Numbered from the stretch's first letter, positions 6,820 through 12,842 are shown. The stretch: DNA of 13,896 bases from Lachnospiraceae bacterium (GCA_028694115.1 JAQUUB010000112.1:1-13896), one strand, 5' to 3'. The notes: generated from the letters alone by a model not told the origin. Numbers and translations: made by a program.

Positions 6820-7068
6820 TTGTCTCTTTTAAAACTGCCAGTATGGTCTAATGGCATACCTGCTGATACCAGTTCCATTTCCATAGTTCCTTTTGCAATG
6901 GGTGGAAAAAGTATTCATTATACCGTATTTTATAGTCTGATATTATTGATCCCAGCTATAATATTAGCTATAAAAAACAAAAATCATTTATTTGCAAACG
7001 TGGGAAAATGGATGGCAATAATCTTTATTGCATTATTATTAGTCAGTCCCATTTTATCATTGATTTAG
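6820..7068 (+). CDS. Small two-helix membrane protein, TTG start
   Basis: An 82-residue protein with no family I recognise. TTG at 6820 is chosen because AGGTG (6807-6811) lies 8 nt upstream and no in-frame ATG fits. Two hydrophobic segments are visible, at about residues 36-50 (VFYSLILLIPAIILAI) and 63-82 (VGKWMAIIFIALLLVSPIL), separated by a short basic loop (KNKNH). The polar first 30 residues look unlike a signal peptide. It may be the 3' part of a longer membrane protein with a secondary start, as several neighbours are truncated. Confidence 0.5.
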   Translation: MSLLKLPVWSNGIPADTSSISIVPFAMGGKSIHYTVFYSLILLIPAIILAIKNKNHLFANVGKWMAIIFIALLLVSPILSLI

Positions 7069-7206
7069 CATTATAAATTAGGTTTTACGGAGGAAAAATA
7101 TTTACCTCATTGTGCTGAATATAATGATTATCCATGTCGACATATAGAGGGTTATGCTCCAACAGGAAGTCATAGTAGAAAGGCTTTAGATGAGTTAAAA
7201 CGATAA
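7069..7206 (+). pseudogene. Orphan C-terminal coding remnant, family unknown
   Basis: After the TAG at 7066-7068 the same frame stays open for 45 codons to TAA at 7204-7206. The product reads HYKLGFTEEKYLPHC, then EYNDYPCRHIEGYAPTGSHS, with protein-like composition and two cysteines. There is no start codon with a ribosome binding site, so it is probably the tail of a lost gene rather than an expressed unit. I do not recognise the family. Confidence 0.4.
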
Positions 7207-7222
7207 ATTGGAGGAATTACCA

Positions 7223-7684
7223 ATGCAAGATTTTTTTGAAGCATTAAGAAGTGAAAGCAAAAATTCAGCATTACCCGACGAGTTCAATTACTTTGGAAAA
7301 CTTATCGGTAGTTGGGCAATAGACTATATTGAGGATAACACTTCCCTTGCAATTAAGGGTGAATGGCATTTCTCATGGGTTCTTGAAGGAATGGCTATTC
7401 AGGATGTTATTATTCTGCCTGATTATGAATATGGGTCATCGTTGCGTATTTATAATCCCGATACACATGCATGGGATGTAGCTTATGGTTATACTGGGAA
7501 AATAATACGACTTGAAGCAAAAAAACAAGATAATATGATAATACTAACCTTCACAAATGATGAAAGAAGAAAGTGGATTTTTACTAATATACAGGATAAT
7601 CATTTTCACTGGGAAAACATTACTGTAAAGGATGATGGTGAATGGTATATAAATGCTGAAATATATGCTGAACGTATCAAATAA
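7223..7684 (+). CDS. DUF1579-like small beta-rich protein
   Basis: A 153-residue soluble protein with no signal peptide. Start ATG 7223 has GGAGGA at 7210-7215. The pattern FNYFGKLIGSWAIDY, then GEWHFSWVLEGMAIQDV, and RIYNPDTHAWDVAYGYTG resembles the DUF1579/lipocalin-like proteins, where a strand motif around K-L-x-G-x-W is followed by a long antiparallel beta sheet. Family members have no settled function; a small-ligand binding barrel is the usual guess. The gene appears complete and is followed 69 nt later by the terminator hairpin of repeat copy C. The family call is moderately sure. Confidence 0.65.
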   Translation: MQDFFEALRSESKNSALPDEFNYFGKLIGSWAIDYIEDNTSLAIKGEWHFSWVLEGMAIQDVIILPDYEYGSSLRIYNPDTHAWDVAYGYTGKIIRLEAKKQDNMIILTFTNDERRKWIFTNIQDNHFHWENITVKDDGEWYINAEIYAERIK

Positions 7685-7710
7685 CTACAGTTCACTGTGC
7701 TACAAATTCC

Positions 7711-7838
7711 AGTTGAATCAAGTTTGTTGAGCAGTTAAAATATTATTATATACAGGCATATGTCGCACATGGCACATGCTTTTTTAACTGGAGGAGATAA
7801 AAATCAATGACATGAAATTTGTGAATACACAAAGAAAT
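7711..7838 (+). repeat. Dispersed ~100-bp repeat, copy C
   Basis: AAGTTTGTTGAGCAGTTAAAATATTATTATATACAGGCATATG, a hairpin whose right arm is mutated (GGCACATGC), T run, GGAGGAGATAAAAAT and, at 7825-7837, ATACACAAAGAAA shared with copy D. The 5' part also reads as a good promoter: TTGAAT (7713-7718), a 17-bp spacer and TAAAAT (7736-7741). The downstream side abuts the truncated DUF4143 gene. Confidence 0.82.
7754..7785 (+). terminator. Degenerate hairpin terminator in repeat copy C
   Basis: AGGCATATG (7754-7762) and CACATGCTT (7773-7781) form the same stem as other copies but with one A-C mismatch; a six-T run (7780-7785) follows. It probably still ends the transcript of the DUF1579-like gene, less efficiently. 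Confidence 0.55.
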
Positions 7839-8310
7839 GATCGTATATCGCACGATATCTTGCAGGAAAAACGGGAGAACTAAAACCGGGTATGCATGCG
7901 TCAAGAGATATGATGTGAAAGGAAAGAATTATCTAAAGACACTTGATAAATACTATGTAGTTGATATTGGCTTACGTTTCATGCTGCTAGGATCTAAGAA
8001 TGCAGATACAGGTCATATATTGGAAAATATCATATATCTGGAGCTTATCAGAAGGGGATATAAGGTGTATGTGGGCAAAGTGGAAAGTGAGGAAGTGGAT
8101 TTTGTCGCAATGAACAGTAAGGGGACGATATATTATCAGGTGGCTGCCACTGTTAGAGAAGAGACCACTTTGGCGAGAGAATTAAGACCACTTCAGAAAA
8201 TAGCAGACCACTATCCTAAGTATATCATAACGCTGGATGAAGACCCTGAAGCAGACTATGATGGAATCAGAAGAATCAATGCACTGCGGTTCTTGTTGGG
8301 GAATGCGTAA
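7837..8310 (+). pseudogene. 5'-truncated DUF4143 AAA ATPase gene
   Basis: From about CVKRYDVKG onward (7894 to stop at 8310) this is the C-terminal DUF4143 part of a common clostridial AAA ATPase: YYVVDIGLRFMLLG, GHILENIIYLELIRRGYKVYVGK, EEVDFVAMNSKG and PKYIITLDEDP. Whole proteins run about 400 residues or more and begin with a Walker A P-loop, absent here. The first 20 residues from ATG 7837 (IVYRTISCRKNG) do not look like the family. A different frame over 7847-7882 reads IARYLAGKTGEL, which does resemble the middle of these ATPases, so a second deletion with frameshift lies near 7883-7893. No ribosome binding site precedes ATG 7837 at normal spacing. Most likely a dead gene whose 5' end was lost next to repeat copy C. 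Confidence 0.75.
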
Positions 8311-8338
8311 AAAAATTTGAATTTACAGGAGGAAAATT

Positions 8339-8875
8339 ATGGAAAATAAGACTTTTGAGGAATTACTAAATATAAATTGCTTTTCACAAAATAGGATGGA
8401 GCAACGAGAGGCAGCCGAACGATTAGAAAAAAATCACTGCTGTGAGATTCATTGCCCAGATATGGACAAGAGCGTTCTTTTTGCACATCACGCAAGAGGA
8501 TGTACGATTGTTGCTGCAAAATTATGTAAGGGTGTTGTGATATATCAAAATGTTACACTTGGTTCAAATATGAAGTATGACAAATTAAAACAGGAATGGC
8601 AAAATGTAGGCAGTCCAATTCTTGATGAAAATGTCGTTGTTTCAGATGGTGCAAAGATTTTAGGCCCGGTTGTAATTGGAAAAAATACAGTGATTGGGGC
8701 AGGCGCAATTATTACGATCGATATTCCGGAAAATAGTGTTGCTTATGGTGTTAATCAGTATAAACCTAAAAATCCAGACTTTGATTTGGTGTTTAATTCA
8801 AATATGATTTCGGGTGAAGAAATTATGAAAATTGATAGACAACGTGTGATTGAATTTGATAAGTCGAAACAATAA
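8339..8875 (+). CDS. Serine-acetyltransferase-like hexapeptide-repeat acyltransferase
   Basis: A 178-residue protein with a left-handed beta-helix made of hexapeptide repeats: IVAAKLCKGVVIYQNVTLG (57-75), then VGSPILDENVVVSDGAKILGPVVIGKNTVIGAGAII (90-125), ending in a VAYGV loop typical of CysE/NodL-type acetyl-CoA-dependent O-acetyltransferases. H50 or H51 in the FAHHARG motif is the likely catalytic base. The N-terminal 45 residues, with five cysteines up to position 55, are not a recognised domain. Start ATG 8339 has AGGAGG 8 nt upstream. It may modify an amino acid, sugar or cell-surface glycan; no neighbour fixes the substrate. The gene looks intact and is bounded on its 3' side by the 27-nt repeat and copy D. 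Confidence 0.8.
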   Translation: MENKTFEELLNINCFSQNRMEQREAAERLEKNHCCEIHCPDMDKSVLFAHHARGCTIVAAKLCKGVVIYQNVTLGSNMKYDKLKQEWQNVGSPILDENVVVSDGAKILGPVVIGKNTVIGAGAIITIDIPENSVAYGVNQYKPKNPDFDLVFNSNMISGEEIMKIDRQRVIEFDKSKQ

Positions 8876-8900
8876 GCCTTATTTTATAGGCAAGCAACTA
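8874..8900 (+). repeat. 27-nt direct repeat, left copy
   Basis: AAGCCTTATTTTATAGGC, then AAGCAACTA; 25 of 27 positions match 11809-11835. It overlaps the last two bases of the acetyltransferase stop codon. AGCCT/AGGC inside it form a short dyad around TATTTTAT. With the right copy it brackets repeat copy D, the AAA-RloB pair and the CPBP gene. Confidence 0.8.
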
Positions 8901-8907
8901 CAGTCTG

Positions 8908-8939
8908 AGGCATATGTCGTACATGGCATATGCTTTTTT
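8908..8939 (+). terminator. Hairpin terminator in repeat copy D
   Basis: AGGCATATG (8908-8916) pairs with CATATGCTT (8927-8935) across a 10-nt loop and runs into six Ts (8934-8939). It lies 32 nt after the acetyltransferase stop. Confidence 0.72.
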
Positions 8940-8976
8940 AGTGGGAGAAATAGAATTTAGAAATACACAAAGAAAC
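8908..8976 (+). repeat. Dispersed ~100-bp repeat, copy D (5' shortened)
   Basis: Carries the hairpin, T run, GGGAGAAATAGAATTTAG and AAATACACAAAGAAAC. The 5' GTTAAAATATAA element is missing: CAGTCTGAG at 8901-8909 joins straight to GCATATG, as if the AT-rich part were deleted. Confidence 0.8.
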
Positions 8977-9027
8977 GTGTCTTAAACAGATATGTAATTT
9001 CTAAAACAATCATTTGATTAATAGATA

Positions 9028-9042
9028 TGAGATAAAATCTCA
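9028..9042. promoter_or_regulatory. Palindrome upstream of the ATPase promoter
   Basis: TGAGAT-AAA-ATCTCA is a perfect 6-bp inverted repeat with a 3-nt centre, ending 7 nt before the -35 box of the defence module promoter. It is a candidate regulator site; no cognate protein is identified. Confidence 0.4.
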
Positions 9043-9049
9043 AATAATG

Positions 9050-9077
9050 TTTACAAAAAGATGAAACGGAGTATAAT
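9050..9077 (+). promoter_or_regulatory. Promoter of the AAA-RloB module
   Basis: TTTACA (9050-9055), a 16-bp spacer and a perfect TATAAT (9072-9077), 26 nt upstream of the ATPase ATG, with GGAGGT as ribosome binding site at 9091-9096. The module therefore has its own promoter behind the copy D terminator. Confidence 0.72.
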
Positions 9078-9103
9078 AGAGATATAGAACGGAGGTAGAT
9101 ACT

Positions 9104-10330
9104 ATGTTGTGCCAATTTACAGTTAATAATTATAAAAGTATAAGAGATGAAGTGACGTTTGATATGCAGGCGGCAGCAATTTCAGAACATGAAGATAGAA
9201 TTATTGAGGATAAGGATGGTGAACTGTTTTTGCCGGTATCGGCTATCTATGGACCGAATGGTGGAGGAAAATCTAATGTGCTTGCTGCGTTGCATATGCT
9301 GGCAGCGAAAGTGTTGCGTCCTCTTTATGCAACTGGTGATAATGAAGAACATTCGTTTCAAATGAAACGATTGGTTATTGAACCATTTGCATTTTCAGAA
9401 ACAAAAAAGGAAGAACCAACGGAATTTGAAGTGTTTTTTAGGACGGATAAAGCAGAATATCGCTATATCTTACATGTAAAGAAAGATAGAGTTATATATG
9501 AGGCCCTTGACCGTGTGAAATTAGATACTGGAAGAAGATCAGCATTGTTTATCAGGGATGAAAAGGAGATTATTTTAAAAGGAGCATTTGCAAAATTCAA
9601 AGTCAGTGAGGATTTATCAGATACACTTTTATTACTTTCCTATCTCGGTATCACATATAAGAAAAATGAAGTTGTTAAGGACGTGGTTGACTGGTTTGAG
9701 TATGGGATAGATTTCTTGAATTATGGAAATCCAGTTCAGGAACTTAGAATGGCAATCGCAAACTCTGAAGATGTGAAAAGTCTTGTGCTTGATATGATTC
9801 GGGAAATGGATTTAGATATTGTTGATTTTCGTGTGGAAGAAAAAAATAATGAAAAAATCGAGGTATTCACAAAGCATTTAGTTGATGGGTACGAAGCCGA
9901 GTTGAATCTAAAAGAAGAATCCAGTGGTACAATGAAAGTGTTTGGAATGTTACCATTTATTGCGGAAAGTCTTTTGGAAGGGACAACACTGATTGTGGAT
10001 GAGTTAGATGCGAAAATACATCCGGTATTATTGCGTCATATTATCATGCTGTTCAATGATATGAGTGTCAATCGAAAAGGTGCTCAATTAATATTTACTT
10101 TGCATGATTTATCTACGATGAATAGTGAAGTATTCCGAAGAGATGAAATCTGGTTTGTGGCAAAAGGAAATGGAGAGAATTCAAAATTGTACTCTCTTGT
10201 AGAGTTCAAAAATGCGAAAGGTGAATCTGTTCGCAAGGATGCTAAATTTGATAAGCAGTATCTTGAAGGGAAATATGGTGCAGACCCATACCTCAGAAAA
10301 TTAATAGATTGGGGGAAGGTAAATGCCTAA
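9104..10330 (+). CDS. AAA15-type (SMC/ABC-like) ATPase, AbiLi-like defence component
   Basis: A 408-residue ATPase. The N-terminus (FTVNNYKSIRDEVTFDM) is the usual start of AAA15/AbiEii-like ATPases. Walker A is GPNGGGKS at 50-57, an ABC-like signature lies near ESSGTMKVF (about 274-282), Walker B is LIVDELDAKIHP with D299 and E300, and the H-loop is H334 in TLHD. All key residues are present. The family acts in phage defence with an adjacent effector: here a RloB gene starts 8 nt before this stop, the AbiLi-AbiLii arrangement, and is comparable to the AAA15-Toprim pairs of PARIS. The likely role is sensing infection and controlling the effector; this is inferred from architecture. A fragment of a second copy lies at 6556-6600. 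Confidence 0.85.
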   Translation: MLCQFTVNNYKSIRDEVTFDMQAAAISEHEDRIIEDKDGELFLPVSAIYGPNGGGKSNVLAALHMLAAKVLRPLYATGDNEEHSFQMKRLVIEPFAFSETKKEEPTEFEVFFRTDKAEYRYILHVKKDRVIYEALDRVKLDTGRRSALFIRDEKEIILKGAFAKFKVSEDLSDTLLLLSYLGITYKKNEVVKDVVDWFEYGIDFLNYGNPVQELRMAIANSEDVKSLVLDMIREMDLDIVDFRVEEKNNEKIEVFTKHLVDGYEAELNLKEESSGTMKVFGMLPFIAESLLEGTTLIVDELDAKIHPVLLRHIIMLFNDMSVNRKGAQLIFTLHDLSTMNSEVFRRDEIWFVAKGNGENSKLYSLVEFKNAKGESVRKDAKFDKQYLEGKYGADPYLRKLIDWGKVNA

Positions 10331-11021
10331 GAAAGCAGGAATGGAGAAGTGGAAGAAGAAACGTCGAAAAGAGTATCTGGAACGTAAAGAATATAGATAT
10401 TACATTTTCTGTGAAGGAGAACAGACGGAACCACAGTATTTTAATGGATTTAAACGGTTAATCGAAGATAATCCAATCTATAAAGACATGGTTCTAATTG
10501 AAATAGAGCCTTGTGCTGCTGAAACTATGCGTGTCATAAGTATGGCTGAAAAGTATATTGCCAAGAATAAAATTGATAAAGGGCAGATATGGTGTGTATA
10601 TGATAAAGACAGTTTCCCCGCAAGTGATTTTAATGGAGTTGTCAATCGTGCAGAACAGTTGAGCCGAGAAAATCACGATTTGCAATATCGCTGTGCATGG
10701 AGTAATGAGTGTATTGAATTCTGGTTTTTGCTGCATTTTGCTTATTACACGGCGAATAACCATCGGATGGAATATATCACGTTTCTAAATGACAAGTTTC
10801 GGGAACTTGGATTAGGAAAATATCAAAAAAATATGAAGAACATCTTTGAGGTTTTGATGGGAAAAGGAGATCCCAAATTAGCTGTACGCTATGCGAAAAG
10901 AATCATTGCAGAGGGGCAGGGTAAAAGTCCGGCAGAACTTGCGCCGGCAACAACGGTGCATGAGTTGGTGGAGGAACTGGCAAAGTATCTGCCAGTGAAG
11001 ATGCAAGATACATTTAGGTAA
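10323..11021 (+). CDS. RloB-family protein, AbiLii-like effector
   Basis: A 232-residue protein with the RloB signature: a very basic start (KKAGMEKWKKKRRKEY), FCEGEQTEPQYF at 29-40, VYDKDSF at 92-98 and SNECIEFWFLLHF at 127-139. The acidic set E31/E33 with D94 and D96 in a DxD arrangement resembles Toprim-type metal-binding nucleases, so a nuclease or RNA-targeting effector is plausible, but activity of the family is not established here. The ATG at 10323 overlaps the ATPase stop (ATGCCTAA), so the two are translationally coupled. No truncation is seen. Confidence 0.85.
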   Translation: MPKKAGMEKWKKKRRKEYLERKEYRYYIFCEGEQTEPQYFNGFKRLIEDNPIYKDMVLIEIEPCAAETMRVISMAEKYIAKNKIDKGQIWCVYDKDSFPASDFNGVVNRAEQLSRENHDLQYRCAWSNECIEFWFLLHFAYYTANNHRMEYITFLNDKFRELGLGKYQKNMKNIFEVLMGKGDPKLAVRYAKRIIAEGQGKSPAELAPATTVHELVEELAKYLPVKMQDTFR

Positions 11022-11040
11022 GTGGAGGAGAGTACTAGGT

Positions 11041-11703
11041 ATGAAAGATGGAATATCTCTCGGCAGGGGGATTTTGTGGGTACTTGTTTGGTTTGGTTTT
11101 ATGTTATTATATACTACCTTGGATGTTGTGTTATGGAGAAAGTTACCTCCCGGTTACGGAAAATATATGAACCTGTTTTCAATTATTTTTTGTATGTTCG
11201 TGTTCCTTGTTTTGCTGACAAAAGAAAACCGTTTCAAATTAAATTTATCCGCTAACATTTCATTTCATGGAATATTGTTGGCATTAGGGTGTGCCATACT
11301 GTTCTATTTCCTTTTGGATAAAGGGTTAGATCCCATATTCGAAAAATTTTTTCCAGTAAGTGAGGAAGGATATCAGCAAACACTCAAGGCTTTGAGTACG
11401 ACACCAATTACCAGTTTAGTTCAGGTTTGTATTCTTGTGCCGTTTATAGAAGAAATTCTAATGAGAGATTTTTTGCTTAGTGGGTTGGCATTAAATTACG
11501 GAAAGGTAATAGCTTTATTTGTTTCCTCAATGTTGTTTGCCTTACTCCATTTTAACATGGTGCAAACGCTTTCAGCGTTTATTTGTGGTATCGTATTAGG
11601 TCTGCTTTATTTGCATACAGGTTCGATATTCTGTTGCATATTAACTCATGTAGGATATAATTTAATTTCTTACGTTACAATGATTTTACCGCTGTTACGG
11701 TAA
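11041..11703 (+). CDS. CPBP-family intramembrane metalloprotease
   Basis: A 220-residue membrane protein with hydrophobic stretches from about residue 11 to the end, likely six to eight helices. The three CPBP (Rce1/Abi) motifs are intact: E137-E138-x3-R142 (FIEEILMRD), FALLH with H170, and H203-x3-N207 (THVGYN). The usual G after the arginine is a D here. Family members cleave within membranes; bacterial ones are tied to bacteriocin immunity, peptide maturation and sometimes regulator release. The ATG at 11041 is 19 nt after the RloB stop with GGAGG at 11024-11028, so it is probably co-transcribed with the ATPase-RloB pair, although a CPBP protease is not a known standard part of AbiL. The frame reading GTG at 11022 is a shadow. 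Confidence 0.85.
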   Translation: MKDGISLGRGILWVLVWFGFMLLYTTLDVVLWRKLPPGYGKYMNLFSIIFCMFVFLVLLTKENRFKLNLSANISFHGILLALGCAILFYFLLDKGLDPIFEKFFPVSEEGYQQTLKALSTTPITSLVQVCILVPFIEEILMRDFLLSGLALNYGKVIALFVSSMLFALLHFNMVQTLSAFICGIVLGLLYLHTGSIFCCILTHVGYNLISYVTMILPLLR

Positions 11704-11808
11704 CAGGAAAAAAGACAAAGGGAAGTGTTAACTTTCATGTAGAAAAGAGTAATTGAATCAGGATTTGTCAAAATTTAACGCATCATTATTTACAGCTAAT
11801 CGTCTGAA

Positions 11809-11835
11809 AAGCCTTATTTTATAGGCTTGCAACTA
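11809..11835 (+). repeat. 27-nt direct repeat, right copy
   Basis: AAGCCTTATTTTATAGGC, then TTGCAACTA; two mismatches to 8874-8900. Here the hairpin arms extend to AAGCCT/AGGCTT (6 bp). No T run follows, so it is not a normal terminator. Confidence 0.8.
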
Positions 11836-11847
11836 AAGGTTGCTGAA

Positions 11848-11908
11848 TTGACTGTGTATAGTAGGTGGTATGCAACCGCATGAAAAGGTAATATGAGGGC
11901 ACAGTCAA
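11848..11908 (+). promoter_or_regulatory. Structured leader before the small XRE gene
   Basis: TTGACTGTG (11848-11856) and CACAGTCAA (11900-11908) are perfect 9-bp inverted repeats enclosing 43 nt, within which ATGC-AACC-GCAT forms a small inner hairpin. A further CAGTC/GACTG pair (11902-11917) reuses the right arm. TTGACT could also be a -35 box, but no good -10 follows at 17 bp. Candidate structured RNA leader or multi-site operator for the XRE protein downstream; the sequence matches no RNA family I recognise. Confidence 0.4.
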
Positions 11909-11938
11909 GAACGACTGAAATTCAAGGAGGACAAAATA

Positions 11939-12319
11939 ATGAGCGTATCAAAACAACTTATCCATTTAAGGAATGTGAAAGGAATTTCGCAAGAAGAACT
12001 TGCTTCTTTAATGAACGTGACAAGACAGGCTGTATCAAAATGGGAAACGGATCAGTCCGTACCTGATAGTGAAAAGATTATTCGATTAAGCGAAATCTTT
12101 GGGGTTACTACGGACTACTTATTGCAAGGAAAAGAAACAGACCCTATGGATATTTATTCACAGCACAATTCAAAGGCAGGTGCTGATATGTCAGCGGAAG
12201 TGACTGAGATTTTGGATAATGTACATCAGATGAGTACAACAAAAAGATATGTAATCGGGATAAGCATTTTGCTTATTGTGATGGCTGTTATTGTTGCAAT
12301 TATTTTTCTGATAAAGTAG
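11939..12319 (+). CDS. Small XRE regulator with one C-terminal membrane helix
   Basis: A 126-residue protein. Residues 1-62 are a helix-turn-helix domain (GISQEELASLMNVTRQAVSKWE) close in design to the regulator at 1607. Residues 63-100 form a polar linker and 103-125 a single membrane helix (VIGISILLIVMAVIVAIIFLI), so the DNA-binding domain would be tethered to the membrane. The ATG has AGGAGG 9 nt upstream. It follows the CPBP protease gene by 235 nt; release of a tail-anchored regulator by an intramembrane protease is an appealing but untested link. Inverted repeats in its leader could be its operators. Confidence 0.85.
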   Translation: MSVSKQLIHLRNVKGISQEELASLMNVTRQAVSKWETDQSVPDSEKIIRLSEIFGVTTDYLLQGKETDPMDIYSQHNSKAGADMSAEVTEILDNVHQMSTTKRYVIGISILLIVMAVIVAIIFLIK

Positions 12320-12331
12320 TGCAGGTGGAAT

Positions 12332-12405
12332 ATGAATACCAAAACAGGGAACTAGTTGAATCTCAGATCGCGTCTTGGTGTTGCGATACCGGTAATCATC
12401 CGTAG
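12332..12405 (+). pseudogene. Mosaic scar of DUF1905 and zinc-ribbon genes
   Basis: Three joined pieces match the region after nadC. ATGAATACCAAAA (12332-12344) equals the DUF1905 start at 5869-5881. CAGGGAACTAGTTGAATCT (12345-12363) equals the DUF1905 end at 6142-6160 with one change. From 12362 onward the sequence equals 6400 onward, so 12364-12405 is the last 14 codons of the zinc-ribbon gene. Two deletions, of about 260 and 240 bp relative to the other locus, explain the structure; the second junction lies at a shared CT. A proper ribosome binding site (AGGTGG) still precedes the scarred ATG, which now reads only MNTKTGN. Confidence 0.82.
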
Positions 12406-12436
12406 GTATGTATATTTGATTGGATTTCAAAATCCC

Positions 12437-12541
12437 GTTTGCTGAGCTGTTAAAATATAACAAAATATAATTATATACAGGCATATGTCGTACAGGGCAT
12501 ATGCTTTTTTGGGTGGAGGAAATAGAATTTAGGAATACATT
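12437..12541 (+). repeat. Dispersed ~100-bp repeat, copy E
   Basis: GTTTGCTGAGCTGTTAAAAT, then an extra 10-nt ATAACAAAAT-type block shared with copy A, ATATACAGGCATATGTCGTACAGG, the right hairpin arm, T run and GGTGGAGGAAATAGAATTTAGGAATACATT. Its upstream side continues the similarity to 6400-6473. Confidence 0.85.
12479..12510 (+). terminator. Hairpin terminator in repeat copy E
   Basis: AGGCATATG (12479-12487) pairs with CATATGCTT (12498-12506) across a 10-nt loop, followed by six Ts (12505-12510). It is the first terminator downstream of the small XRE gene. Confidence 0.72.
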
Positions 12542-12607
12542 AGGCTCTGGCTGTGTTAAAATATAAGAGATTACTCAAGTAGATGAAGTTGAGGAGGAGA
12601 ACAAAAG

Positions 12608-12842
12608 GTGAAGAAAATTAGTTATGGCAAGTTTAGGTGTAATCCTTTTGGTGTACCCGGTTTATCCTGAAGCACTTGCCATGAACTATGATGATAAAAA
12701 ATGCAGGCTTATGGGTAGAATCGCTGCACTGGTGGAAATTGTGTTAGCATTTTGGATAAAAATACATTTTTAAACAGCTAGCAGTGCCGAGAGAGATTAT
12801 TTGGATAATATCAAGGAGTTGGAACAAAAGAGTAAGCAGTAA
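12608..12842 (+). pseudogene. Decayed small membrane protein gene
   Basis: GAGGAGG at about 12590-12597 is followed at normal distance by GTG 12608, but that frame stops after 20 codons. One frame over, from about 12624, a hydrophobic product reads MASLGVILLVYPVYPEALAM, then KCRLMGRIAALVEIVLAFWIKIHF to TAA at 12771. The same frame continues behind that stop with SSAERDYLDNIKELEQKSKQ to TAA at 12840-12842, like a normal charged tail. One frameshift near 12615-12623 and one nonsense change would explain this. A 49-residue protein from ATG 12624 is the alternative, but it has no ribosome binding site. Family not recognised. Confidence 0.45.

Noticed and set aside
9159..9365. 68-residue frame inside the ATPase gene
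   Set aside because: Alternative-frame shadow of the Walker A region.
11022..11255. 77-residue frame starting at GTG 11022
   Set aside because: Shadow of the CPBP protease gene, whose motifs and membrane helices are in the other frame.
2401..12541. Integron attC sites as an explanation for the repeats
   Set aside because: The repeats lack the GTTRRRY/RYYYAAC core pair, and no integron integrase is visible in the window.
2401..12541. CRISPR array
   Set aside because: Repeats are about 100 bp, kilobases apart and imperfect, with genes rather than uniform spacers between them.
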